Positions 43,812 through 56,348 are shown, counted from the stretch's first letter. The stretch is 64,000 bases of DNA from Eledone cirrhosa (GCA_964016885.1 OZ024740.1:294356025-294420024); one strand, 5' to 3'. Numbers and translations are program-made. Notes: generated from the letters alone by a model not told the origin.

Positions 43812-46800
43812 AAGGTTGCTCATGGCTGGTCTGGTATCTGTGTTCTCTCACGAGGTTGCCCATGGCTGGTCTGGTATCTGTGTTCACTCACAAGGTTGCC
43901 CATGCCTGGTCTGGTATCTGTGTTCACTCACGAGGTTGCCCATGCCTGGTCTGGTATCTATGTTCACTCACAAGGTTGCCCATGGCTGGTCTGGTATCTA
44001 TGTTCACTCACAAGGTTGCCCATGCCTGGTCTGGTATCTGTGTTCACTCACGAGGTTGCCCATGCCTGGTCTGGTATCTATGTTCACTCACGAGGTTGCC
44101 CATACCTGGTCTGGTATCTATGTTCACTCACGAGGTTGCCCATGCCTGGTCTGGTATCTGTGTTCACTCACAAGGTTGCCCATACCTGGTCTAGTATCTG
44201 TGTTCACTCACAAGGTTGCCCATACCTGGTCTGGTATCTGTGTTCACTCACGAGGTTGCTCATGGCTGGTCTGGTATCTGTGTTCACTCACGAGGTTGCC
44301 CATGCCTGGTCTAGTATCTGTGTTCACTCACAAGGTTGCCCATACCTGGTCTGGTATCTGTGTTCACACACGAGGTTGCCCATGCCTGGTCTGGTATCTG
44401 TGTTCACTCACGAGGTTGCCCATGCCTGGTCTGGTATCTATGTTCACTCACGAGGTTGCCCATACCTGGTCTGGTATCTGTGTTCTCTCACAAGGTTGCC
44501 CATACCTGGTCTAGTATCTGTGTTCTCTCACGAGGTTGCCCATACCTGGTCTGGTATCTATGTTCACTCACGAGGTTGCCCATGCCTGGTCTGGTATCTA
44601 TGTTCACTCACAAGGTTGCCCATGGCTGGTCTGGTATCTGTGTTCACTCACGAGGTTGCCCATGCCTGGTCTGGTATCTATGTTCACTCACAAGGTTGCC
44701 CATGCCTGGTCTGGTATCTGTGTTCACTCACAAGGTTGCCCATACCTGGTCTGGTATCTATGTTCTCTCACAAGGTTGCCCATACCTGGTCTGGTATCTG
44801 TGTTCTCTCACGAGGTTGCCCATGCCTGGTCTGGTATCTGTGTTCTCTCACAAGGTTGCCCATGCCTGGTCTGGTATCTGTGTTCTCTCACGAGGTTGTC
44901 CATACCTGGTCTGGTATCTGTGTTCACTCACAAGGTTGCCCATACCTGGTCTGCTATCTGTGTTCTCTCACGAGTTGCCCATGGCTGGTCTGGTATCTGT
45001 GTTCACTCACAAGGTTGCCCATACCTGGTCTGGTATCTATGTTCTCTCACAAGGTTGCCCATACCTGGTCTAGTATCTGTGTTCTCTCACAAGGTTGCCC
45101 ATGCCTGGTCTGGTATCTGTGTTCTCTCACAAGGTTGCCCATGCCTGGTCTAGTATCTGTGTTCTCTCACGAGGTTGCCCATGCCTGGTCTGGTATCTGT
45201 GTTCACTCACAAGGTTGCCCATACCTGGTCTGGTATCTGTGTTCTCTCACGAGGTTGCCCATGCCTAGTCTGGTATCTATGTTCTCTCACAAGGTTGCCC
45301 ATACCTGGTCTGCTATCTGTGTTCTCTCACGAGGTTGCCCATGCCTAGTCTGGTATCTGTGTTCTCTCACAAGGTTGCCCATACCTGGTCTGCTATCTGT
45401 GTTCTCTCACAAGGTTGCCCATACCTGGTCTGGTATCTGTGTTCTCTCACAAGGTTGCCCATACCTGGTCTGGTATCTATGTTCTCTCACAAGGTTGCCC
45501 ATACCTGGTCTGGTATCTATGTTCTCTCACAAGGTTGCCCATACCTGGTCTGGTATCTATGTTCTCTCACAAGGTTGCCCATGGTTGGTCTGGTATCTAT
45601 GTTCTCTCACAAGGTTGCCCATACCTGGTCTGGTATCTATGTTCTCTCACAAGGTTGCCCATACCTGGTCTGGTATCTATGTTCTCTCACAAGGTTGCCC
45701 ATGGTTGGTCTAGTATCTGTGTTCTCTCACGAGGTTGCCCATACTTGGTCTAGTATCTATGTTCTCTCACAAGGTTGCCCATACCTGGTCTGGTATCTAT
45801 GTTCACTCACAAGGTTGCCCATACCTGGTCTGGTATCTATGTTCTCTCACAAGGTTGCCCATACCTAGTCTAGTATCTATGTTCTCTCACGAGGTTACCC
45901 ATGGCTGGTCTGGTATCTGTGTTCACTCACAAGGTTGCCCATGGCTGGTCTAGTATCTGTGTTCCCTCACAAGGTTGCCCATGCCTGGTCTGGTATCTGT
46001 GTTCTCTCACGAGGTTGCCCATACCTGGTCTGGTATCTGTGTTCACTCACAAGGTTGCCCATACCTGGTCTGGTATCTATGTTCTCTCACGAGGTTGCCC
46101 ATGGCTGGTCTGGTATCTGTGTTCTCTCACAAGGTTGCCCATGCCTGGTCTGGTATCTGTGTTCACTCACAAGGTTGCCCATGGCTGGTCTGGTATCTGT
46201 GTTCTCTCACAAGGTTGCCCATACCTGGTCTGGTATCTGTGTTCACTCACAAGGTTGCCCATGCCTGGTCTAGTATCTGTGTTCACCCACGAGGTTGCCC
46301 ATACCTGGTCTGGTATCTGTGTTCTCTCACGAGGTTGCCCATACCTGGTCTGGTATCTGTGTTCTCTCACGAGGTTGCCCATACCTGGTCTGGTATCTGT
46401 GTTCACTCACAAGGTTGCCCATACCTGGTCTGGTATCTATGTTCTCTCACGAGGTTGCCCATACCTGGTCTGGTATCTGTGTTCTCTCACAAGGTTGCCC
46501 ATGCCTGGTCTGGTATCTGTGTTCACTCACAAGGTTGCCCATGGCTGGTCTGGTATCTGTGTTCTCTCACAAGGTTGCCCATACCTGGTCTGGTATCTGT
46601 GTTCACTCACAAGGTTGCCCATGCCTGGTCTGGTATCCGTGTTCACTCACGAGGTTGCCCATACCTGGTCTGGTATCTGTGTTCTCTCACGAGGTTGCCC
46701 ATACCTGGTCTGGTATCTGTGTTCTCTCACGAGGTTGCCCATACCTGGTCTGGTATCTGTGTTCTCTCACGAGGTTGCCCATACCTGGTCTGGTATCTGT

Positions 46801-49800
46801 GTTCTCTCACGAGGTTGCCCATACCTGGTCTGGTATCTGTGTTCTCTCACGAGGTTGCCCATACCTGGTCTGGTATCTGTGTTCTCTCACGAGGTTGCCC
46901 ATACCTGGTCTGGTATCTGTGTTCTCTCACGAGGTTGCCCATACCTGGTCTGGTATCTGTGTTCTCTCACGAGGTTGCCCATAATTTGTCTGGTATCTGT
47001 GTTCACTCACAAGGTTGCCCATACCTGGTCTGGTATCTGTGTTCTCTCACAAGGTTGCCCATACCTGGTCTGGTATCTGTGTTCTCTCACAAGGTTGCCC
47101 ATGCCTGGTCTAGTATCTGTGTTCTCTCACAAGGTTGCCCATGGCTGGTCTGGTATCTGTGTTCTCTCACGAGGTTGCCCATACCTGGTCTGGTATCTGT
47201 GTTCTCTCACGAGGTTGCCCATACCTGGTCTGGTATCTGTGTTCTCTCACGAGGTTGCCCATACCTGGTCTGGTATCTGTGTTCTCTCACGAGGTTGCCG
47301 ATACCTGGTCTGGTATCTGTGTTCTCTCACGAGGTTGCCCATGCCTGGTCTACTATCTGTGTTCTCTCACGAGGTTGCCCATACCTGGTCTGGTATCTAT
47401 GTTCTCTCACGAGGTTGCCCATACCTGGTCTGGTATCTGTGTTCTCTCACGAGGTTGCCCATACCTGGTCTGGTATCTGTGTTCTCTCACAAGGTTGCCC
47501 ATGGCTGGTCTAGTATCTGTGTTCTCTCACGAGGTTGCCCATGGTTGGTCTGGTATCTGTGTTCACTCACAAGGTTGCCCATGCCTGGTCTGGTATCTGT
47601 GTTCACTCACAAGGTTGCCCATACCTGGTCTGGTATCTGTGTTCACTCACGAGGTTGCCCATGCCTGGTCTGGTATCTGTGTTCACTCACAAGGTTGCCC
47701 ATACCTGGTCTAGTATCTGTGTTCACTCACAAGGTTGCCCATACCTGGTCTGGTATCTGTGTTCACTCACGAGGTTGCCCATGCCTGGTCTGGTATCTGT
47801 GTTCACTCACAAGGTTGCCCATACCTGGTCTAGTATCTGTGTTCACTCACAAGGTTGCCCATACCTGGTCTGGTATCTGTGTTCACTCACGAGGTTGCCC
47901 ATACCTGGTCTGGTATCTGTGTTCTCTCACGAGGTTGCCCATACCTGGTCTAGTATCTGTGTTCTCTCACGAGGTTGCCCATACCTGGTCTAGTATCTGT
48001 GTTCACTCACAAGGTTGCCCATGCCTGGTCTAGTATCTGTGTTCTCTCACGAGGTTGCCCATGCCTGGTCTAGTATCTGTGTTCACTCACAAGGTTGCCC
48101 ATGCCTGGTCTGGTATCTGTGTTCTCTCACGAGGTTGCCCATGCCTGGTCTGGTATCTGTGTTCTCTCACAAGGTTGCCCATGGCTGGTCTGGTATCTGT
48201 GTTCTCTCACGAGGTTGCCCATGCCTGGTCTGGTATCTGTGTTCTCTCACAAGGTTGCCCATGGCTGGTCTGGTATCTGTGTTCTCTCACAAGGTTGCCC
48301 ATACCTGGTCTGGTATCTATGTTCTCTCACGAGGTTGCCCATGCCTGGTCTGGTATCTGTGTTCTCTCACGAGGTTGCCCATGCCTGGTCTGGTATCTGT
48401 GTTCTCTCACGAGGTTGCCCATACCTGGTCTGGTATCTGTGTTCTCTCACAAGGTTGCCCATACCTGGTCTGGTATCTGTGTTCTCTCACGAGGTTGCCC
48501 ATACCTGGTCTAGTATCTGTGTTCTCTCACGAGGTTGCCCATACCTGGTCTGGTATCTGTGTTCTCTCACAAGGTTGCCCATGCCTGGTCTGGTATCTGT
48601 GTTCTCTCACGAGGTTGCCCATGCCTGGTCTGGTATCTGTGTTCTCTCACGAGGTTGCCCATACCTGGTCTGGTATCTGTGTTCTCTCACAAGGTTGCCC
48701 ATACCTGGTCTGGTATCTGTGTTCTCTCACGAGGTTGCCCATACCTGGTCTAGTATCTGTGTTCTCTCACGAGGTTGCCCATACCTGGTCTGGTATCTGT
48801 GTTCTCTCACGAGGTTGCCCATACCTGGTCTAGTATCTGTGTTCTCTCACGAGGTTGCCCATACCTGGTCTGGTATCTGTGTTCTCTCACGAGGTTGCCC
48901 ATGCCTGGTCTGGTATCTGTGTTCTCTCACGAGGTTGCCCATGCCTGGTCTGGTATCTGTGTTCACTCACAAGGTTGCCCATACCTGGTCTGGTATCTGT
49001 GTTCTCTCACAAGGTTGCCCATACCTGGTCTGGTATCTGTGTTCTCTCACGAGGTTGCCCATACCTGGTCTAGTATCTGTGTTCTCTCACGAGGTTGCCC
49101 ATACCTGGTCTGGTATCTGTGTTCTCTCACGAGGTTGCCCATGCCTGGTCTAGTATCTGTGTTCTCTCACGAGGTTGCCCATACCTGGTCTGGTATCTGT
49201 GTTCTCTCACGAGGTTGCCCATACCTGGTCTAGTATCTGTGTTCACTCACGAGGTTGCCCATGCCTGGTCTGGTATCTGTGTTCTCTCACAAGGTTGCCC
49301 ATACCTGGTCTAGTATCTGTGTTCTCTCACGAGGTTGCCCATGGTTGGTCTAGTATCTGTGTTCACTCACGAGTTTGCCCATACCTGGTCTAGTATCTGT
49401 GTTCACTCACGAGGTTGCCCATACCTGGTCTGGTATCTGTGTTCTCTCACGAGGTTGCCCATACCTGGTCTGGTATCTGTGTTCTCTCACAAGGTTGCCC
49501 ATACCTGGTCTAGTATCTGTGTTCTCTCACGAGGTTGCCCATACCTGGTCTGGTATCTGTGTTCTCTCACGAGGTTGCCCATACCTGGTCTGGTATCTGT
49601 GTTCTCTCACGAGGTTGCCCATACCTGGTCTGGTATCTGTGTTCTCTCACGAGGTTGCCCATACCTGGTCTGGTATCTGTGTTCTCTCACGAGGTTGCCC
49701 ATACCTGGTCTGGTATCTGTGTTCTCTCACGAGGTTGCCCATAACTGGTCTGGTATCTGTGTTCTCTCACGAGGTTGCCCATACCTGGTCTGGTATCTGT

Positions 49801-52800
49801 GTTCTCTCACGAGGTTGCCCATACCTGGTCTGGTATCTGTGTTCTCTCACGAGGTTGCCCATACCTGGTCTGGTATCTGTGTTCTCTCTCGAGGTTGCCC
49901 ATACCTGGTCTGGTATCTGTGTTCTCTCACGAGGTTGCCCATACCTGGTCTGGTATCTGTGTTCTCTCACGAGGTTGCCCATGCCTGGTCTAGTATCTGT
50001 GTTCTCTCACGAGGTTGCCCATACCTGGTCTGGTATCTGTGTTCTCTCACGAGGTTGCCCATACCTGGTCTAGTATCTGTGTTCACTCACGAGGTTGCCC
50101 ATGCCTGGTCTGGTATCTGTGTTCTCTCACGAGGTTGCCCATGGTTGGTCTGGTATCTGTGTTCACTCACAAGGTTGCCCATGCCTGGTCTGGTATCTGT
50201 GTTCACTCACAAGGTTGCCCATACCTGGTCTGGTATCTGTGTTCACTCACGAGGTTGCCCATGCCTGGTCTGGTATCTGTGTTCCCTCACGAGGTTGCCC
50301 ATGCCTGGTCTGGTATCTGTGTTCTCTCACGAGGTTGCCCATACCTGGTCTAGTATCTGTGTTCTCTCACGAGGTTGCCCATGCCTGGTCTGGTATCTGT
50401 GTTCTCTCACAAGGTTGCTCATGCCTGGTCTAGTATCTGTGTTCTCTCACGAGGTTGCCCATACCTGGTCTAGTATCTGTGTTCACTCACAAGGTTGCCC
50501 ATACCTGGTCTGGTATCTGTGTTCACTCACGAGGTTGCCCATGCCTGGTCTGGTATCTGTGTTCACTCACAAGGTTGCCCATACCTGGTCTAGTATCTGT
50601 GTTCACTCACGAGGTTGCCCATGGCTGGTCTGGTATCTGTGTTCTCTCACGAGGTTGCCCATACCTAGTCTAGTATCTGTGTTCACTCACAAGGTTGCCC
50701 ATACCTGGTCTGGTATCTGTGTTCACTCTCGAGGTTGCCCATACCTGGTCTGGTATCTGTGTTCTCTCACGAGGTTGCCCATACCTGGTCTAGTATCTGT
50801 GTTCTCTCACGAGGTTGCCCATGCCTGGTCTGGTATCTGTGTTCTCTCACAAGGTTGCCCATGCCTGGTCTGGTATCTGTGTTCTCTCACAAGGTTGCCC
50901 ATACCTGGTCTGGTATCTGTGTTCTCTCACGAGGTTGCCCATGCCTGGTCTGGTATCTGTGTTCTCTCACGAGGTTGCCCATACCTGGTCTAGTATCTGT
51001 GTTCTCTCACGAGGTTGCCCATGCCTGGTCTGGTATCTGTGTTCTCTCACAAGGTTGCTCATGCCTGGTCTAGTATCTGTGTTCTCTCACGAGGTTGCCC
51101 ATACCTGGTCTAGTATCTGTGTTCACTCACAAGGTTGCCCATACCTGGTCTGGTATCTGTGTTCACTCACGAGGTTGCCCATGCCTGGTCTGGTATCTGT
51201 GTTCTCTCACGAGGTTGCCCATACCTGGTCTAGTATCTGTGTTCACTCACAAGGTTGCCCATACCTGGTCTGGTATCTGTGTTCACTCACGAGGTTGCCC
51301 ATGCCTGGTCTGGTATCTGTGTTCACTCACAAGGTTGCCCATACCTGGTCTAGTATCTGTGTTCACTCACGAGGTTGCCCATGGCTGGTCTGGTATCTGT
51401 GTTCTCTCCCGAGGTTGCCCATACCTGGTCTAGTATCTGTGTTCTCTCACGAGGTTGCCCATGCCTGGTCTGGTATCTGTGTTCTCTCACAAGGTTGCCC
51501 ATGCCTGGTCTGGTATCTGTGTTCTCTCACAAGGTTGCCCATACCTGGTCTGGTATCTGTGTTCTCTCACGAGGTTGCCCATGCCTGGTCTGGTATCTGT
51601 GTTCTCTCACGAGGTTGCCCATGCCTGGTCTAGTATCTGTGTTCACTCACAAGGTTGCCCATACCTGGTCTGGTATCTGTGTTCTCTCACGAGGTTGCCC
51701 ATGGCTGGTCTAGTATCTGTGTTCTCTCACGTGGTTGCCCATGCCTGGTCTAGTATCTGTGTTCACTCACGAGGTTGCCCATACCTGGTCTGGTATCTGT
51801 GTTCTCTCACGAGGTTGCCCATGGCTGGTCTAGTATCTGTGTTCACTCACAAGGTTGCCCATACCTGGTCTGGTATCTGTGTTCTCTCACGAGGTTGCCC
51901 ATACCTGGTCTAGTATCTGTGTTCTCTCACGAGGTTGCCCATACCTGCTCTAGTATCTGTGTTCTCTCACAAGGTTGCCCATACCTGGTCTGGTATCTGT
52001 GTTCTCTCACGAGGTTGCCCATACCTGGTCTAGTATCTGTGTTCTCTCACAAGGTTGCCCATACCTGGTCTGGTATCTGTGTTCTCTCACGAGGTTGCCC
52101 ATGGCTGGTCTAGTATCTGTGTTCTCTCACGAGGTTGCCCATACCTGGTCTAGTATCTGTGTTCTCTCACAAGGTTGCCCATACTTGGTCTGGTATCTGT
52201 GTTCACTCACGAGGTTGCTCATGGCTGGTCTGGTATCTGTGTTCACTCAAAAGGTTGCCCATACCTGGTCTGGTATCTGTGTTCTCTCACGAGGTTGCCC
52301 ATGCCTGGTCTAGTATCTGTGTTCACTCACAAGGTTGCCCATACCTGGTCTGGTATCTGTGTTCTCTCACGAGGTTGCCCATGGCTGGTCTAGTATCTGT
52401 GTTCTCTCACGAGGTTGCCCATACCTGGTCTAGTATCTGTGTTCTCTCACAAGGTTGCCCATACTTGGTCTGGTATCTGTGTTCACTCACGAGGTTGCTC
52501 ATGGCTGGTCTGGTATCTGTGTTCACTCACAAGGTTGCCCATACCTGGTCTAGTATCTGTGTTCACTCACGAGGTTGCCCATGGCTGGTCTGGTATCTGT
52601 GTTCTCTCACGAGGTTGCCCATACCTGGTCTAGTATCTGTGTTCTCTCACGAGGTTGCCCATGCCTGGTCTGGTATCTGTGTTCTCTCACAAGGTTGCCC
52701 ATGCCTGGTCTGGTATCTGTGTTCTCTCACAAGGTTGCCCATACCTGGTCTGGTATCTGTGTTCTCTCACGAGGTTGCCCATGCCTGGTCTGGTATCTGT

Positions 52801-54615
52801 GTTCTCTCAGGAGGTTGCCCATGCCTGGTCTAGTATCTGTGTTCACTCACAAGGTTGCCCATACCTGGTCTGGTATCTGTGTTCTCTCACGAGGTTGCCC
52901 ATGGCTGGTCTAGTATCTGTGTTCTCTCACGTGGTTGCCCATGCCTGGTCTAGTATCTGTGTTCACTCACGAGGTTGCCCATACCTGGTCTGGTATCTGT
53001 GTTCTCTCACGAGGTTGCCCATGGCTGGTCTAGTATCTGTGTTCACTCACAAGGTTGCCCATACCTGGTCTGGTATCTGTGTTCTCTCACGAGGTTGCCC
53101 ATACCTGGTCTAGTATCTGTGTTCTCTCACGAGGTTGCCCATACCTGGTCTAGTATCTGTGTTCTCTCACAAGGTTGCCCATACCTGGTCTGGTATCTGT
53201 GTTCTCTCACGAGGTTGCCCATACCTGGTCTAGTATCTGTGTTCTCTCACAAGGTTGCCCATACTTGGTCTGGTATCTGTGTTCACTCACGAGGTTGCTC
53301 ATGGCTGGTCTGGTATCTGTGTTCACTCAAAAGGTTGCCCATACCTGGTCTGGTATCTGTGTTCTCTCACGAGGTTGCCCATGCCTGGTCTAGTATCTGT
53401 GTTCACTCACAAGGTTGCCCATACCTGGTCTGGTATCTGTGTTCTCTCACGAGGTTGCCCATGGCTGGTCTAGTATCTGTGTTCTCTCACGAGGTTGCCC
53501 ATACCTGGTCTAGTATCTGTGTTCTCTCACAAGGTTGCCCATACTTGGTCTGGTATCTGTGTTCACTCACGAGGTTGCTCATGGCTGGTCTGGTATCTGT
53601 GTTCACTCACAAGGTTGCCCATACCTGGTCTGGTATCTGTGTTCTCTCACGAGGTTGCCCATACCTGGTCTAGTATCTGTGTTCACTCACAAGGTTGCCC
53701 ATACCTGGTCTGGTATCTGTGTTCTCTCACGAGGTTGCCCATACCTGGTCTGGTATCTGTGTTCTCTCACGAGGTTGCCCATGGCTGGTCTAGTATCTGT
53801 GTTCTCTCACAAGGTTGCCCATACCTGGTCTGGTATCTGTGTTCTCTCACGAAGGTTGCCCATGCCTGGTCTAGTATCTGTGTTCTCTCACGAGGTTGCC
53901 CATGCCTGGTCTGGTATCTGTGTTCTCTCACAAGGTTGCCCATACCTGGTCTGGTATCTATGCTCTCTCACGAGGTTGCCCATACCTAGTCTAGTATCTA
54001 TGTTCTCTCACGAGGTTGCCCATGGCTGGTCTAGTATCTGTGTTCACTCACAAGGTTGCCCATACCTGGTCTGGTATCTATGCTCTCTCACGAGGTTGCC
54101 CATACCTAGTCTAGTATCTATGTTCTCTCACGAGGTTGCCCATGGCTGGTCTAGTATCTGTGTTCACTCACAAGGTTGCCCATGCCTGGTCTGGTATCTG
54201 TGTTCTCTCATGAGGTTGCCCATACCTGGTCTGGTAGCTGTGTTCTCTCACGAGGTTGCCCATACCTGGTCTGGTATCTATGCTCTCTCACGAGGTTGCC
54301 CATGCCTGGTCTGGTATCTGTGTTCTCTCACGAGGTTGCCCATGGCTGGTCTGGTATCTGTGTTCACTCACAAGGTTGCCCATACCTGGTCTAGTATCTG
54401 TGTTCACTCACAAGGTTGCCCATACCTGGTCTAGTATCTGTGTTCACTCAGAAGGTTGCCCATGGCTGGTCTAGTATCTGTGTTCACTCACGAGGTTGCC
54501 CATGCCTGGTCTGGTATCTGTGTTCTCTCACGAGGTTGCCCATGGCTGGTCTGGTATCTGTGTTCACTCACAAGGTTGCCCATGGCTGGTCTAGTATCTG
54601 TGTTCACTCACAAGG
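43812..54615. repeat. 40-bp minisatellite array, 270 units (10.8 kb)
   Basis: A consensus unit can be read at 46691-46730. It starts GAGGTTGCCC and ends GTTCTCTCAC. Counting the register from 43812 gives exactly 270 units plus four bases. The only length variants are a 39-bp unit at 44972 and a 41-bp unit at 53851. Variation is concentrated at a few positions: unit base 1 (G/A), bases 13-15 (ACC, GCC, GGC, GGT), base 22 (TGG/TAG), base 29 (TGT/TAT) and base 35 (T/A). There are no spacers, so this is not a CRISPR array. Because 40 is not a multiple of three and the consensus has no plus-strand stop, stop-free runs reach 710 codons (45901-48033). Nearly every break is the TGG to TAG variant. 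I see no codon-level constraint, conserved start or flanking exon to support a protein. Confidence 0.97.
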
Positions 54616-54696
54616 ATCCGGTAAAGATAACAATAGAATCCATTGTTATTTTAATACCATCAGGGTTGGGCTGAGGAGATGCAATATACTCAATAT

Positions 54697-54806
54697 AATA
54701 ACCAAATTCAACTTTGCCTTTCATACTTCTGGGGTCGATAAATAAAGTCATGTACTAGGGCTCATATAATTAACTTTGTGGCCTTATGGCTAAATTAGAA
54801 ATAAAT
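54697..54806 (+). repeat. SINE (family A) 3' portion flanking the satellite
   Basis: CAACTTTGCCTTTCATACTT, GGGGTCGATAAATAAAGTCA and 'ggccttatggctaaattagaaataa'. The head is missing. Confidence 0.65.
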
Positions 54807-55083
54807 ATCACCAGGATAGTGTTTTAGGATTTTCACTCAAAATCCCCAAATATTTTCTTCCCCATCAGTACCGATAAGAACTTATCTAAAATGATGTAAG
54901 CATATAACTCCATCTTGTGGCACCATGAATTATTCTAACATGGAAATATAAGTGTAAACTAGATTATAATTATCACCTTTAATTCCACAACTCCCACCAT
55001 TAAGGAAGCCACTACATGGTCACTCAAGCTGTTAGAAATAGCAGTTAAATCTCCCTCACATAAAACACCCTACTAAGGTCTGC

Positions 55084-55493
55084 TTAACCCTTTAGCATTT
55101 ACATTACTCTATATTTACTATAGGGCGGTGGATTGGCAGTATCGGTAGAGGGTCGGACGCCATGCTTTCCAGCATAGTTACGTCCCTTTACGATCTGAGT
55201 TCAAATCCCGCCGAGGTTGACTTTGCCTTTCATCCTTACGGGGTCGATAAAAATAAAGTACCAGTAATGCACTGGGTAATTGCTGGCCTTGTGCCTAAAG
55301 TAGAAACAATTACTCTATATTTACTATTATATTTTCATGGTAAAGGCTTTATCTCATATAATTATCTCACATAATATCGAATCTATAAGATTTTGATATT
55401 ATTTATGTTGAGAACACCTTAACATCAGTATGAGCAGCTGGTTACACGGCTTGAAAGAGGTGAGAGAATTCTGGCCGGATACAGCTGGGTTAA
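55084..55493 (+). mobile_element. piggyBac-type MITE (family 1) carrying a SINE insertion
   Basis: Starts TTAACCCTTTAGCATTTAC and ends GCTGGGTTAA, with TTAA at both edges. The interior matches 56600-56771. A SINE with a 19-bp target duplication sits at 55122-55308. Confidence 0.75.
55122..55308 (+). repeat. Full-length young tRNA-derived SINE (family A)
   Basis: 187 bp from AGGGCGGTGGATTGGCAGTA to GCCTAAAGTAGAAACA. A box B-like GAGTTCAAATCCC lies at about 55198-55210. It is flanked by a perfect 19-bp target-site duplication (55103-55121 and 55309-55327), as expected of LINE-mediated insertion. Confidence 0.9.
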
Positions 55494-55634
55494 AGCACAG
55501 TTGACCAGAGATGACAATAGCAAGAGAAGCAACATAAATTATTGCTTCATTAATTACAGAAAATACATGTTAACTTAATAGAGCCTTATTGATTGAACTA
55601 ATTAGATATAATGGTAACATATTCTTTCATTGCC

Positions 55635-55930
55635 ATCACCATCATTGTTTCACATGATTTTTCCTATTAGCAAGAGATGGAAGATTGGATCATCACATAC
55701 CGGGTCACTACCCAACTGGATGCCCTTCCTACTACCAACCACTATACAGAGTACATTTCTCATGTAGATCACCAGCAGTGGGGAGATTGTCATGTCTTTG
55801 ACACAACAGAAGAGTCCTCTTGACTCAGGATTCTCTTCCTATCACCAACCACCATATATAGTGTACTGAGTGTATTTTTTGTGGCACCAGCACTAGAGAG
55901 GTTGTCAGACAATATCATTAAATGTAATAA
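55635..55930 (+). repeat. Octopus-type interspersed repeat
   Basis: CACCATCATTGTTTCACATG head, CTGGATGCCCTTCCTACTAC and ATTGTCATGTCTTTGACACA modules. Confidence 0.6.
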
Positions 55931-56078
55931 AATAAAGATTTTACAAAAATGTATGTTCAATGATGATGATGTGTGGATGTGTTAGGGGAAGAAAAATATC
56001 CCCAACAAGTGATGTTTAGAATGAAGTGTTTGCTTCTAAAGATTCAGTTGATGTATTAATAAGATAGAAATAAATAAT

Positions 56079-56264
56079 TGTTTCTACTTTAGGCACAAGG
56101 CCAGCAATTAACCAGTGCATTACTGGTATTTTATTTTATCGACCCCGTAAGGATGAAAGGCAAAGTCAACCTCGGCGGGATTTGAACTCAGATCGTAAAG
56201 GGACGTAACTATGCTGGAAAGCATGGCGTCCGACTCTCTACCGATACTGCCAATCCACCGCCCT
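56079..56264 (-). repeat. Full-length young tRNA-derived SINE (family A), inverted
   Basis: 186 bp with a perfect 16-bp target-site duplication (56063-56078 and 56265-56280). It differs from the copy at 55122 at only about four positions and lies in the opposite orientation. Confidence 0.9.
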
Positions 56265-56348
56265 GATAGAAATAAATAATGAAAACTGAATAAATGTATA
56301 AGCCTTCAAATAAATTACAGTAAAGAGAGAAAAAAAATAATGATAATT

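Noticed and set aside
43812..54615. CRISPR array
   Set aside because: Units are directly contiguous without unique spacers, and the surrounding genes and repeats are animal.
43794..54745. Dozens of long overlapping open frames encoding Trp/Cys/Leu-rich 40-residue repeats
   Set aside because: They occur in all three plus frames of a 40-bp satellite, share the same periodic peptide, and end mostly where one point variant creates TAG. There is no start context, exon boundary or frame-specific constraint.
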